Source of the DNA: Cephalotrichum gorgonifer
Taxonomy: Eukaryota; Ascomycota; Sordariomycetes; Microascales; Microascaceae
DNA length: 64,000 nucleotides
Assembly: GCA_900312665.1 (NCBI GenBank)
Contig: ONZQ02000001.1
Span: 2,643,248 to 2,707,247, forward strand
Reading direction: 5' to 3'
The position numbers and the translations under genes were made by a program. Numbering within the stretch: the stretch's first letter is position 1; every line of letters starts with the position of its first letter. Positions 20,589 to 31,056 of this stretch are shown here, piece after piece. The notes beneath the pieces were generated by a model. That model had not been told where the DNA came from. It saw nothing but the letters and a program-made list of their open reading frames with translations, and ran no database searches.

Positions 20589-22019
20589 TCATGCACCCAA
20601 CAACTCCGCCACTTTCTCTCGGATAACCCTGTCAACAGGTTGATACGCCCTCTGGACGACGACATTCTCCCTCCCCCCGATGGTAATCACCTGGATCCAC
20701 CGGGGAGCCACCTCGGCCGCTATCAGCCGCACGCACGCCACCCCCTCCTCGCTCGACATGGGCATCCGCAGCGAGTCCTTCAGCTTCGCCAGCAGTCCCG
20801 TCATGGAGAACGCAAGCCTAGGCATCGGGTCCTGTAGGCTGAGCATCGACACGGTTGCCGCCACGTCCTCGACGCGCTGGAGCGCGGCGCGGCGCTGAAG
20901 TTCCGGTCCGGAGAGGGGCGCGGGGAGCTGCGAAGCCGCCAGAGCCTTGGCACGTATGCGGTCGAGGAGGCACATCTTGCTCCCGTCCGCGTTCGTCATG
21001 CTCTCGTTGACGGCGAGCTTCTCCAGCTTGCTCTGCTGCTTGGCGACCATGCCGTTCTTCAACTCCGCGAGGGCGCGGTGGCCCTTGGACAGGATCGCGT
21101 CCACTCCGGCAGTCGAGCTGAGGGATGTGATTGGCGCTTTCGGAAGCTCGGCCAGCGAGAGGTTCGCGAGTGGGATGTCGAGGTCGGTCATTTCGTCCGT
21201 GGCGCGCTCCACGCACAGGGCGTGCAGGTTCTCCTCGAACCGCCGGCACAAATCGCCCACGTGAATCGAGGCCCCGGCGAGCTTGGGGTCGATCTCCACA
21301 CAGACCTTACGGCTGCCGTAGCTAGAGATGATGAACGGCGAGGGTTGGGCGGCCGAGCCGAGCCCTTCGATGGCGACACACGTCCTGAGGTCGTCGGCCG
21401 TGACGGTGCGCTTCCCCCATGTGCGTGTGATGTTGGGGCAGATGGCGCGCATGTCGACGGGGACGTTCATGCCGTTGTGGGCGAAGTGCAGCGTGATGAT
21501 TTTCAGGAACGCCTCGTGGAGACTGGCCAGCTCGGTAAGGTGGGATGGGAGCTCGGGCGCATTCTTCGCCTCGGCGGCGTCTCGCGCCCGCTGGAATAGT
21601 TCGTCAATCCGTCCCGAGCTCTGCTTAGTCGACTTTTTCCCCTTCGTCGGTGTCTTCGCGACACCAAGCTTCCCGCCGGTCCGTTGCTTCTTACCACTCG
21701 ACTCCTTCAAGTCGGTGGGCGCCTTCAACTCCTTCACGTCCTGGAACAATCCCGCCTTTACGGGTGTCACCACACAAACTTCATTCTCCTTCTCCCTCAC
21801 GCACGCCCTCTTGCTTAGCTCCGTCGCCTCCTCAACAACCACCTTCCTCTTCCTCGACCCGGCACTCGCAACATATTCATCGCCGACAAGCTTCTTCGCC
21901 GCGAGGCCGCCCCCTCCCATAGATACCTTTGACACGCGGGCAAAGTTCGAGATCGAGGGCGTCGTAGTCGTGGCCGTCAAGGTAGGTCCAGCCCTCGAGC
22001 TCCTGCTTGTGCGGGCCAT
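20589..22019 (-). CDS. CDT1: DNA replication licensing factor Cdt1
   Basis: A single-exon protein of 476 residues. Cdt1 loads the MCM2-7 helicase onto ORC-Cdc6 at origins in G1. The central winged-helix region (about 145-220; LPSHLTELASLHEAFLKIITL, AICPNITRTWGKRTVTADDL) matches the Cdt1 middle domain. The C-terminal MCM-binding winged helix (about 360-476; CLLDRIRAKALAASQLPAP, LLAKLKDSLRMPMSSEEG, VACVRLIAAEVAPRWIQV) matches the Cdt1 C-terminal domain. The N-terminus is basic and disordered. TPSISNFARVSK at 20-31 resembles a degenerate PCNA-interaction degron. The frame stays open 87 codons upstream of 22019, but 22019 is the first ATG. ACGCG boxes lie about 400 bp upstream. Confidence 0.88.
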   Translation of the reverse strand: MARTSRSSRAGPTLTATTTTPSISNFARVSKVSMGGGGLAAKKLVGDEYVASAGSRKRKVVVEEATELSKRACVREKENEVCVVTPVKAGLFQDVKELKAPTDLKESSGKKQRTGGKLGVAKTPTKGKKSTKQSSGRIDELFQRARDAAEAKNAPELPSHLTELASLHEAFLKIITLHFAHNGMNVPVDMRAICPNITRTWGKRTVTADDLRTCVAIEGLGSAAQPSPFIISSYGSRKVCVEIDPKLAGASIHVGDLCRRFEENLHALCVERATDEMTDLDIPLANLSLAELPKAPITSLSSTAGVDAILSKGHRALAELKNGMVAKQQSKLEKLAVNESMTNADGSKMCLLDRIRAKALAASQLPAPLSGPELQRRAALQRVEDVAATVSMLSLQDPMPRLAFSMTGLLAKLKDSLRMPMSSEEGVACVRLIAAEVAPRWIQVITIGGRENVVVQRAYQPVDRVIREKVAELLGA

Positions 22020-23562
22020 TTTTATCGTATTTCGTCGGCTTGTTGTTTCCCTTCGGTGTGTGGGGGATTGTGTGGTTATTGGAAAGAGCGATCCGGTCAA
22101 GTTTCTTGAGGAAAGATATATCGGACAATGGTGGGTGGTAGACGGCTCGAGGGAAAGGAAGAACAAGCCGAAAGGATGGACGGCAGCTTCCTGATAGAGA
22201 GAAAGTATGTCCAATGCTTCGCAGTAATGTTCAAGGAAGGAACACTTCAAAAAGAGAAAACGAAGGGTATCGCGATGCAATGCGGATAAATCAGTGACGA
22301 GGAAGACCTTTTCGATGAACAGAGATTTGGTGTGAGGGACAAGTACCCCCGTTGAATGCTGGTTGGCACGGTAAAATAGCTCCAGAGCTGCTGAGCGCGC
22401 CCCACTGAGCGGACGCGTCGAAGCGCGTCCTGGCGCGACACAGCGCGTTAAGTGGAGTTATGCAAGGGTGGCCGCACTTCACGGGTCCACCCGCGTTTTT
22501 GGTAATAATGCGCGACCGGCACCCGTCCGAGGAATCTCCGGCCAGACCTCTGCCAAGAAGCGATGACACGCAGCGACGCAATCCAAATTCGGGCAATTGC
22601 TTCCGTCGGGTAATTTCTTTCTCAGGCCAAGAATCCACGGACATCTAGAAGGCCGAATAAGGCAGGACAATGTGCATGGCCCCATAAAACTATTGTCGAT
22701 TCCGGTCTACTCGGTGTACTGCGGTGCAGCTCTCTACAGCGCAGAAACCTTACCTTAGTAGGCTACGGCCATTGTGAATCCATTCCTAGAGTGACAGATC
22801 ATTAACGATGAGCTTTGCATATATCACACGAAAACGCTGTCCTGAAAACACCGATTCATGACTTGGGGCCCTGAAGACGTTCGCTTCGTGGCCCAAGGAG
22901 GAATCGATATCTGCGACCACTTTTCCCGAGTCCCTGCACCGCTCAAGTTTGCCTCGTCCCCATAGCAGATCTGTGGATATTGGGATGGTCTAACAGTAAA
23001 CGTCCATTAATAATGATGCCAGGGCGAAAAGCTTGAGGTCGCTACAATCTCAAGTTGTGCCACAGGCGGGATTCTTAACAAGTACAGAAATGCAGAGTCC
23101 AGCCTGTATTAGTCCCCATCCCGCAGTATGATAACAGCGACAAAAAAAAGGCCAGAGAGGCAAAGATAAAAAGCAGAAGAAACCCATTTCCCCAATCTCT
23201 ATGTTGCCTAACTCCCGAAAACACCCATTTTTGCGATCCTTGCGCCTCAACCCACACGAATGTATTGTTCCCGAAGTGGAACGACAATTCCCGGTTGTAC
23301 CAGCGACCCTGTTGTGCCAGCGACCCTGTATACCTCTGCAAGCCCCTGGAGTGAAATCGAATGCTCGTGTCGGCGCTCGATACCATTGTACAAAGAAAAT
23401 AAATACGAGGAGTATGCTGACGGATATGTATGGATGATATCCTCGTGTTGCCAGCAACTAGCTACTCCTCGGGAACGAACAGCGAGGCTAGCGAAGGACA
23501 TTGGAGGGGTGGGCGCTCCAAATTTTGTCCCAACCCCTGCGTCGTTGGTGGCACTGGCGGTT
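22020..23562. other. CDT1 upstream region and intergenic DNA
   Basis: About 1.5 kb. The part near CDT1 carries a CG-rich cluster of ACGCGT/GCGCG boxes (22395-22450). The remainder to 23,562 shows no supported gene. A 13-nt CCAGCGACCCTGT appears twice near 23300-23330. Confidence 0.4.
22395..22450 (-). promoter_or_regulatory. Cluster of MBF/E2F-like boxes upstream of CDT1
   Basis: Within 56 bp there are GAGCGCGCC, a perfect ACGCGT (22413-22418), AGCGCGTCC, GGCGCGAC and AGCGCGTT. The ACGCGT is about 395 bp from the CDT1 ATG. In yeasts ACGCGT (MCB) binds MBF, and cdt1 is an MBF target in S. pombe. Function here is inferred. Confidence 0.5.
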
Positions 23563-24141
23563 TTAACGTCGCAGGCTTTCTGACCAGTGATTCGCAAAGC
23601 TCACTGGGCTTGGTGGAGGAGGAGCGGGTACGCTGTAGTCGTTCTCCATAATGGATCGTATCAGGCTGGATCGTGGGTCAACTTTGGAACTTAACATCGC
23701 GTTTATGTTCGTGAAGAGTTCGTGGGGCGAAGTGGTGCCCGAATTCCTCCTCGGGGGAGGGATTGGGATAGGTGCGGCAATGTGGCTAGCGGGCATTGTG
23801 AAGATGATCGAGGAAGTTGTGGGAGGCGGGACGGAAAAGTCAAGGGCAGCTAACACTAAGGTCCAGTCAGTATTGGCTGCACAGGCAGTCCGTCTGTGAT
23901 GAAAACAAAAAGAGCTACGACTAGTAGTGTGAGGTGAGGTTCAAACCTCCCAACAAAACAAAATATATGTCTGCAGAGGGGAGGAGCCAGGTACGCACAT
24001 GTTGGTGGCTGGCCTTGATGAGATCGATGCGTGTAAGTGGCGCGATCGAAGTCGAGGAGAATGTACAGAGTAAGTCAACCCCCAACAGAGCCGTCAGGAT
24101 CGAGCACACTAGAGCGGGAGCAACAAATTGGAAGAGATAAA
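23563..24141 (-). CDS. Possible small membrane protein, 5' end not resolved
   Basis: I do not recognise this gene. A strong minus-strand frame ends at 23563 and encodes a Pro-rich tail (IAAPIPIPPPRRNSG, FTNINAML, ENDYSVPAPPPPSPVSF). Upstream, a second open stretch encodes a hydrophobic segment (VYLFQFVAPALVCSILTALL) followed by RIDLIKASHQH. They join in frame if an intron at 23877-23994 (GTACCT donor, TGCAG acceptor) is removed. A CCAG before 24141 could be the acceptor of this exon, so the start would lie further left on the minus strand. If only the 3' frame is real, an ATG at 23796 gives 77 residues. Could be noise; the composition looks coding. Confidence 0.35.
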
Positions 24142-27100
24142 CTGGAGAATGGGGCGAGAAAAAAGGGCTTGGAGAGGTTGGGGTAGACTGTCGAGGACGA
24201 AAGGAAGGTGGGCAAGGACGGAGCTGGATATTTATTAGAGAGAAATAAAATCAGCCATAAGAAAATGAAAGGCCCGGCAGGGCGGAAGGAAGCAGTAGCG
24301 GGTCGAGATTCCGGGGAGCGCGGAAGGCAGGAGACAGTAGACAGGGGTGTGACAGTTTGGTGTTTGGGAGCAGCCGAGACATGCTCCGGTCCCACTACTT
24401 ACCCTCGAAGTAGTGACAAGCATCAATTCTTTGTTACAATTGAAGTCAACGACCACAATGGCATTAATACGGTATGCCAGCTCGCTGTTACTTCCGTGCT
24501 TGTACAGTCGTACTATTAGTTAACACGGCACCAGGTAGGCAGGGTAGGTAGCTGGACCGAGGAAGGCGCCTTCCATTCCAAATTCCAACCACGCCCGAGG
24601 AAATGTTTGCTCTACAAAGGCCATTCTTGCCCAAACTCACCGTCTCATGCACAGGTCCATAGGACTACAAGTAAGCCGACCAATGGCAACTGCATGGGTC
24701 ATGTATACCTCGACAGGTTGTATTTGTGGAAGATGTGCACTTCATAACTTCCCAATCCTGGCACTCCAAATAGAAAGCCCCCCGTATCAGGGGGCAGTCA
24801 TATCACCCAAGCCTGCGCTCCTCGATCCATCAGGAAGAACCCTTGTGGGCGGTAAGGAGTTTGGGCGAGCCATTGGAATGGAAAAGACCAGGGCCATCTG
24901 CGACACCATGGACCTGCCTTCTCTAGTGGTGCCAACGGAAGTCTTCTTTTCTGTACCCCCCACATTCTATTGAGAAATCAAATGTCATGGGGTATACCTG
25001 CTCTAGTACATCATACGAGGGTATGCATGCACAATGGTATTTCCGGGGAAGGAAGTATGAAGAGCCGGCAGATACATAGGAATTAGGAACCGATGGGGAT
25101 ATATGGAAGGGTTTACCGAGTGGCCGAGTTACGTCCTCTGGCCCTGGGGTAAAAGATGACAATGACTTGTCCGGCCCGGCCCATTACCAGGGATGAACCC
25201 GGTTGTGGACATGGGACCCAAGTTCCGGCCACGAGACCGGCTGTTGCTGTCGCCGTGAGCTTCGGCGGTGCCGCCCTGGGTAACATTCTCCTGCTAAAAT
25301 TGGACTAGCCTTTCCGAAGGGATCGTGCAGTCCTGCTGAGAAGGAGTTTCGAAACGGGTGTTGAGTCCGGACACTCTGTCGTCTTGACAGATCTCTATTT
25401 TTTTCTTCCTTACCGGTGCTTCGATTCTCTTCTTCTACTGGCCCTTCAAGGTGCCCTGGTAATTTGAGAAGTCCTACTCCTTGCTACTATAACCAGCTCC
25501 TTGCGTGTATCTTATCACTGTCGGGAAGCCTATCAGGTCGTGAACAAGGGTGCTCGCCATCCAAGCTTTTTCGTTTGATACAAAATTCGACCTTCAAGTT
25601 CAAGATCTAAGCAAGTACGAGTTACATGCTGGCGTCGCCAGAACAGGTGACTGTCTGTCAATGCAAACATCTGGACCACTCATTAAAGAGCGAAATAATG
25701 TGACAGTCCTGTCAGCAGGCCAGCCAGTGAAGTCTTGCTGCCCTGTTCGTCAAGCAAGATTGCGGTATGAGCCATAGGAGACCGGTATCACGCCGTAGTA
25801 GCATGACTGGTGAACCTCCGGCGACTCGCAACACAATGACAGGTCCCAGACCGCGTGTTTCCAAAGACGGCAGCGGCATCTCGTACTTGGTCTCACCCAT
25901 ACAAGGTGACTGAATGGATCCACAGTTTTTTATAGGCCGTCGTGGCTGGGGCTGGTTGCAATTTAGGGTACTTTACGGCGTCCCCGCATGAGGATGGGAT
26001 GTCTGGTTCGCTCGGTATGGAGCCACGTCGTCGAGTTCTGACGAGGACGACTGGAAGCCTGTCGGGAAGCATGGAATCCATTGGGATGAGAGGACCTCCC
26101 CCCGACCCTTCTCCTGACCATGCCAAATCTTTTCTCGGCGAAGGAAGTTTTCGCCAGACCTCTGGTTGCTCTGGGAGTATTACTATTAGCACTAGTACAA
26201 TCTACAATTACAAACAGTACTGCCCCAGAATACCTCATTGGAGACTATTAATATTACGGGATCCCCAGACCCCAGGTACCCACGCCCCAATCGCATGGTT
26301 CAGAGTATGGGGTGCATGAGACAAGTGGGGCTTGGGGCTAATAAGATTAGCTGGAAAACCTTTCTGTTTGCGGAGATGAGTTCCAGAATAGGTTGGAGGT
26401 GCGCTTTCACAGGGACATCTTTTTCCCATGCTTCCCCAGATGCCTGCCTCGAAACTTCGTTCCACGTATCGTAACACTTCATGTTCTTTGGTTCGGCCCA
26501 AAACAACAATACATGTACTCGTAGTACTTGTACCATCCTGTCATTTGCCTCATCTGGATATTGTCTGGCTCGCGCTGTCTTGTTGTATATTGTCGCTCCC
26601 CTGTCCCTGATCAGCGGAAGGATCGAAACTTCCCGAATCTTCATACTGGTCCACCTCACGACAGATTTCTGCCCAAGCCGTGGACAGGACATTTTGTGGA
26701 CCGTCATGCCATGAGTATTGTGTTCTGCAACCACCCGGTCCTCGTACCAGTCACACGTAAGAAACTTGTCCTTGCGGCGGGATTAAGAGATGCTAGTATT
26801 AGTTGGAACATGAACTGAGTGATGTTAAAAAGCTTGACTCACACGCAACCGATGTCCACCGTGAAGCCGCCACGTTTCTTCCCCCTTTCCCCTTTTCTTC
26901 TTATGTCCCTTCCCGTCATCTCATTTCGGTCAACCTCGGCCACACCATTATCCGTCGACAATTGTCCTTTGAGACGGCCGCCAGCTCCGCTCCCCGAGAG
27001 CACAGCCGCTCGCTGCAACTCTCTTGTACACGGTGACCCACGTTCACGTAGCGGTTTGCTCCGTGGGTAGGCGGATTCCGGGACAGTACTTTCGTTTGGT

Positions 27101-27783
27101 GACCACGGGTGATTCCGAGATATGATACACCCTCGTACAAGGATCTGGATTTACTGCGGCCATAATATCAGGCTTCTCTTCTTTGGGGGGGATGTGACAT
27201 TGACGGGACAAAAGTATTTGTTCGTTTGCCCGGCCCGACTCAACCCGGACCTCCGGGGATGTTGAATTTGCCGTTCTAACCTATTATTGGGTTCATCGAC
27301 TTGGTCCTCATGCGCTTACCATCCGGGAATCATCCCCCTCCATCGTTCACAAGTCTTGTCTTAGACAGGAGGAGAATAATCTTCTTCTACGTTATATTCA
27401 TATATCCACTGGTCGTCTATGAGGCGTAAACCCTGACCATTCGCCAAAGTCTTCTCTCGCCAGCCAGTGAACATTGTCCCGAGATAACATATTGATGCCT
27501 AGACTATATTATCCCGCTGTGGACCGCCGCCTCAGCTATTTGTGGGGAAACAAGTGTGTGTTCAGGGAAAGGAACAAACAGCCTCTCTGAGGCTCCCCGG
27601 TGCGTCATCTAGGCTACTGGTATTAATAGAGTGGATGTGGGGACTCCCTGGACTGGCAAGCGACGTGTTGGCAGGTGGATTCACCTGCTAAACACAATCT
27701 GACACACAGTCTGCTTAAAGATTGAGCAGAGCCTGCGCTCACAAGACGCCGACTGGAGGTGCTTCAATTTTTCAGCTCGACAC
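24142..27783. other. Long intergenic region without a supported gene
   Basis: About 3.6 kb of mixed composition. Short open frames on both strands overlap each other and lack introns, domains or conserved blocks. A TGTACTCGTAGTACTTGTAC palindromic stretch lies at 26514-26533. The last few hundred bases are presumably the F-box gene promoter. Confidence 0.35.
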
Positions 27784-28015
27784 GTTTCCGATCCTAGTTC
27801 AGAAGGAAACGCTGGAATGTCTCGATTCACCGGCCTCGCAAGTGAGGCCCTTCTCCAAATTGCCTCCTATCTCAAACCCGAGCCAGAGAGGACACCACGC
27901 GTTTCCGGTTCTAGTTTAGAAGGAAACATTGGAAAGGATCAACTCACCCACCTCCCAAGCGAGACCCTTCTCCAGATTGTCTCCTATCTCAAGCCTGAGC
28001 CAGAGAGGCACGTCG
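27784..28015 (+). repeat. 117-bp in-frame tandem duplication at the start of the F-box gene
   Basis: Copy 1 starts at 27784 and copy 2 at 27901, both beginning GTTTCCG. Matching positions stay exactly 117 bp (39 codons) apart up to GAGCCAGAGAGG at 27891 and 28008. The copies differ at many sites, so the event is not recent. Copy 1 carries the ATG; copy 2 has AAG there. Confidence 0.85.
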
Positions 28016-29088
28016 GTCCCTTTCACCGCTGGTCCGAGGTCCTTCAGGCTCAGGTTAACGAAGCTCGGTCCAGAAACCGAACAGTCCACGCCCTCTTGCT
28101 CTCTTGCAGGAGACTGTACAGCCTCTTGGCACCGGTTCTCTACTCCCACGTCCCACTCACACGCGATGCCCAACTACCTCTCCTTCTCCAGTTATTGGAG
28201 ACGGACAGTCCGTTGGCAGCCCATATCACCAGTGCCGTAGTCCCCGGTCATGATGCTATCCAATTCCTACCACTTTTCCACTTACATATCCACACTCTAT
28301 CGATTCAGGGGTTCAAAGGCTATCGGAGTCTAGAATGGGAGGGTCTTGATCATATAGGCACCTCATCCGTTCGAAAACTACGCCTGTCATATTGTGGGGC
28401 ACACGAGGCAGCCCTAAAAGATCTGTTATCTTGGCCGTCTGCACTCGAGGAGCTGTGGTATGAAGCCGACCAGGGTGAATGGGCGCCTGGCTTTGAAGAG
28501 GAGGGGGAAGAAGTTCCCGACTATACAACTTCTGCCATCGAGCGGTGCCTCGCATCCCAGGTTGGCTCTCTACGGAAATTAGTCTTCTCTCGGCCCGTCC
28601 AGGACCACGAGGGGCTAGGATACAGTGAAGGCATCAACCTCAGAAGATATGAGAAGCTGCAGAGCCTGAGTATCAACCATGTCTTCTTGATCGGTTTCGA
28701 GGACGCGAATACGAATGTATGGGAGAGGCTGCCGAAGAGCTTGGTGGAGCTGGACGTCTTCTATGACGATTCTGGTTATATCAACTTCATGGAGAATGCA
28801 GAAAGACCGGGATGGCTGTTTGACCTGCTAGAGAAGAAGCAGCAGTTCTTTCCCGCATTAGAGAAGGTGAGAATCTTGTCTTGTGAGGGGGCTGGTCACG
28901 ACGAGGATGAGGCGGTGGGGGTCCAAGCAGAATGGAGTCCGGGTGGAGATCTGGTGCAAGCATTTGTTCGCGCCGACGTCAGCTTCACGCTGTACCTGAA
29001 CGAGAAACACAGATACGAGTATGTCGCCAACGGGGAGGCGTGGGATGATGATTGGGAGGTGACCGAAGATAAGCCCAGTTTCCCCTAA
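27817..29088 (+). CDS. F-box protein with duplicated N-terminal box
   Basis: A single-exon protein of 423 residues. F-box proteins hand substrates to SCF ubiquitin ligases through Skp1. The F-box-like start occurs twice, at about 4-25 (FTGLASEALLQIASYLKPEP) and 43-64 (LTHLPSETLLQIVSYLKPEP). Only the second continues into the usual FxxL..CRRLYSLLAPVLYSHV pattern (about 90-112), so it is the likely functional box. The rest has weak leucine-rich-repeat character (LSIQGFKGYRSLEWEGL, VRKLRLSYCGAHEAALKDLL, LEELWYEAD) as in fungal F-box/LRR proteins, with an acidic loop near 225-235. No target can be inferred. The start at 27817 lies in the first duplicate. Confidence 0.75.
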   Translation: MSRFTGLASEALLQIASYLKPEPERTPRVSGSSLEGNIGKDQLTHLPSETLLQIVSYLKPEPERHVGPFHRWSEVLQAQVNEARSRNRTVHALLLSCRRLYSLLAPVLYSHVPLTRDAQLPLLLQLLETDSPLAAHITSAVVPGHDAIQFLPLFHLHIHTLSIQGFKGYRSLEWEGLDHIGTSSVRKLRLSYCGAHEAALKDLLSWPSALEELWYEADQGEWAPGFEEEGEEVPDYTTSAIERCLASQVGSLRKLVFSRPVQDHEGLGYSEGINLRRYEKLQSLSINHVFLIGFEDANTNVWERLPKSLVELDVFYDDSGYINFMENAERPGWLFDLLEKKQQFFPALEKVRILSCEGAGHDEDEAVGVQAEWSPGGDLVQAFVRADVSFTLYLNEKHRYEYVANGEAWDDDWEVTEDKPSFP

Positions 29089-29950
29089 GTGGAGTGTAGG
29101 TGCATGTATATATAGATGTACATCTATATGCATGTCTACGTATCTAAAGGGACGCCGTGTATGTACTACAGCAGTGGCCATGTCTTCTTCTCTGAGTGAG
29201 TGAGCGAATGGGTGAGCGAACGACGAGTGCCCGTCTGATAGTGCGCTCAAGCAGATCCTAAACAAAGTCGGCCGCTCACGCACTACAGGGCGGATGGCCC
29301 TAGGCCTAGTTTCCCAGGGTGTCTGGGCAGGTATCCCCTCCGACTACAGAGGTAGTAATATATCGTAAAGGTAGATGGTCTAAGCCTCTGGTGGGATGTG
29401 CCCTGGTATAATATTTCACCATCCCTAATCCCGCGGCCGACCACATGCATGCTCTACCGAGAAGAAGGAAGGCACTGGCACTCAGAGTCTCAGATACCAA
29501 TCAGAGCACATACTTCAGAAACGACTTGAATGGGATAGGCCGTATTACTCTCGAGAAACGTCGAGCTGTACCTGGCGAACATGGCTACTTCGTAGAGGGA
29601 GTTGGCGGGCTCAATTCCCAACCGGAGGTATCCCGGGACACTCACGAGGCGAGCCCCACATGCTCGGGCCCGGGCCCATCTTTGCCCCGCGCGACCAGGT
29701 CCGAGCCGAGGCTGTTTTGACAGGTCGTTGCCTATCAATGACGAACGCACATAGCCTATTTGGCAGCAGTACTATGAGTTGCCCAGGCTCCGCGTCAGTA
29801 TATTTATACGGCAATCATCCCTTTGCGAATCTATCTCGTCGCTAGACGAGCTATTCTTTTCCCCTCCTCCATCCTTCTTCCTTCTTTGTAGATCTCAATC
29901 CACTCACTCTTCCTCCTCCCCGCTCCAGGCAATCCATCGGACTAGAGACG
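29089..29950. other. Intergenic region between F-box and GST-like genes
   Basis: About 860 bp. Near 29100-29150 there is a TATATATAGATGTACATCTATATGCATG-like dyad, which could mark the F-box 3' end. The right part is the promoter of the next gene. No gene seen. Confidence 0.4.
29799..29950 (+). promoter_or_regulatory. Probable core promoter and leader of the GST-like gene
   Basis: TATATTTATA at 29799-29808 lies about 143 bp before the ATG and is followed by a C/T-rich leader (29,850-29,940), the usual fungal arrangement. Confidence 0.5.
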
Positions 29951-31056
29951 ATGGCCTCGTCGACAGGTGAAGGTGCTGCACCTATCGTCCTCTACCACTA
30001 CCCCTACTCGCCGTATGCGCGCAGGGTAGTATGGTACCTCGCTCTCCGAGGCATTCCCTACATGGAATGCGTCAGTCCAATCCTCCCCACCGCCGTCTAC
30101 CAAACGAGTACTAACTTTGGGTTACTTCGAACGATTAGATCCAGCCCCCGTTCATGCCGCGACCAGACGTCGAGGCCTTGGGCGTTAACTACCGACGCAT
30201 ACCCATCCTAACCGTCGGCCGCGACGTCTACCTCGACACCCGCCTGATAATCCAGAAGCTCGAGGCCCTCTACCCGGAGAAGCCGAGGCTCGGCGCCACA
30301 TCGGGCGGGGATCAAGCCATCGAGCAGCTCCTGCAGAGCTTCAACATCGACGGCGGCATCTTCAACCACGCCTTCCAGCTTCTTCCCACCGATCTCCCCG
30401 TCCTACGAGATCCCGTGTATTACAAGGACAGAGCTGAATTCATCGGCAAAAGCCTCACGAAGGAGTCGCTGGGCAAGGGCCGCCCGGAGGCGGTCAACGA
30501 GATGAAGAAGGCATTCGACCTTTTCGAGCATATGCTGCTCGCGGATGGTAGGGATTGGGTCCTGGGGTCGGATGGGCCGCGAGTAGCGGACATTGAGGCC
30601 ATCTGGCCATACCATTGGCTCGCGGGCATCCCGGGCGCGCTTCCCGAGGAAACCTTCTCGCCGTCTACGTATCCGAGGGTTTACTCTTGGATTGACAGGT
30701 TTCAAAAGGCCGTGAGTGCGGCTAAGAAGACCAATGGACGGGCCGAGCGCATATCAGGCGAAGCTGCCCTCAAGCTGACCGCCGGCTCGCCGTGGAACGA
30801 AGCGCCGGGCTCGGTCGACCCGCAAGATAGCGTGGTGGTCGCGGATGGCTTGAGGGGTGGCGACCTCGTTACGGTGTGGCCTACGGATACGGGGTCCTCG
30901 CATAGGGATACTGGAAGCCTTGTGAGTATTAGTAGTACCGAGGTTGTCATTGAGACGAGGGCGAAGGACAATGCGGCTACGGTACTGAGAGTGCATGCGC
31001 CTCGGCATGGTTTCCGGGTTAGGAAGACTGCCGGGACCACCCAAACACGCCTATAG
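29951..31056 (+). CDS. GST N-terminal (thioredoxin-fold) protein with C-terminal beta domain
   Basis: Exons 29951-30070 and 30139-31056 give 345 residues. The 68-nt intron has an ACTAAC branch site and joins in phase 0 (YMEC/IQPPFMPRPD). Residues 12-90 form a glutathione S-transferase N-domain (VLYHYPYSPYARRVVWYLAL, then RRIPILTVGRDVYLDTRLII). Residues about 100-250 are an all-helical GST-C-like part (VADIEAIWPYHWL). From about 260 a beta-rich tail follows (VVVADGLRGGDLVTVWPTD, then VVIETRAKDNAATVLRVHAP), which ordinary GSTs lack and which I believe marks a fungal subfamily of unknown function. Glutathione use is plausible but unproven. Confidence 0.82.

Noticed and set aside
22020..22280. 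N-terminal extension of CDT1
   Set aside because: The frame is open for 87 codons above 22019 but begins at TTG and has no ATG; the region is better read as the 5' leader.
23050..23457. 135-codon minus-strand frame with hydrophobic segments
   Set aside because: It begins at TTG rather than ATG, contains a short direct repeat and shows no family resemblance.
24647..24973. 108-codon plus-strand frame
   Set aside because: The product lacks any conserved block and the region has overlapping frames on both strands.
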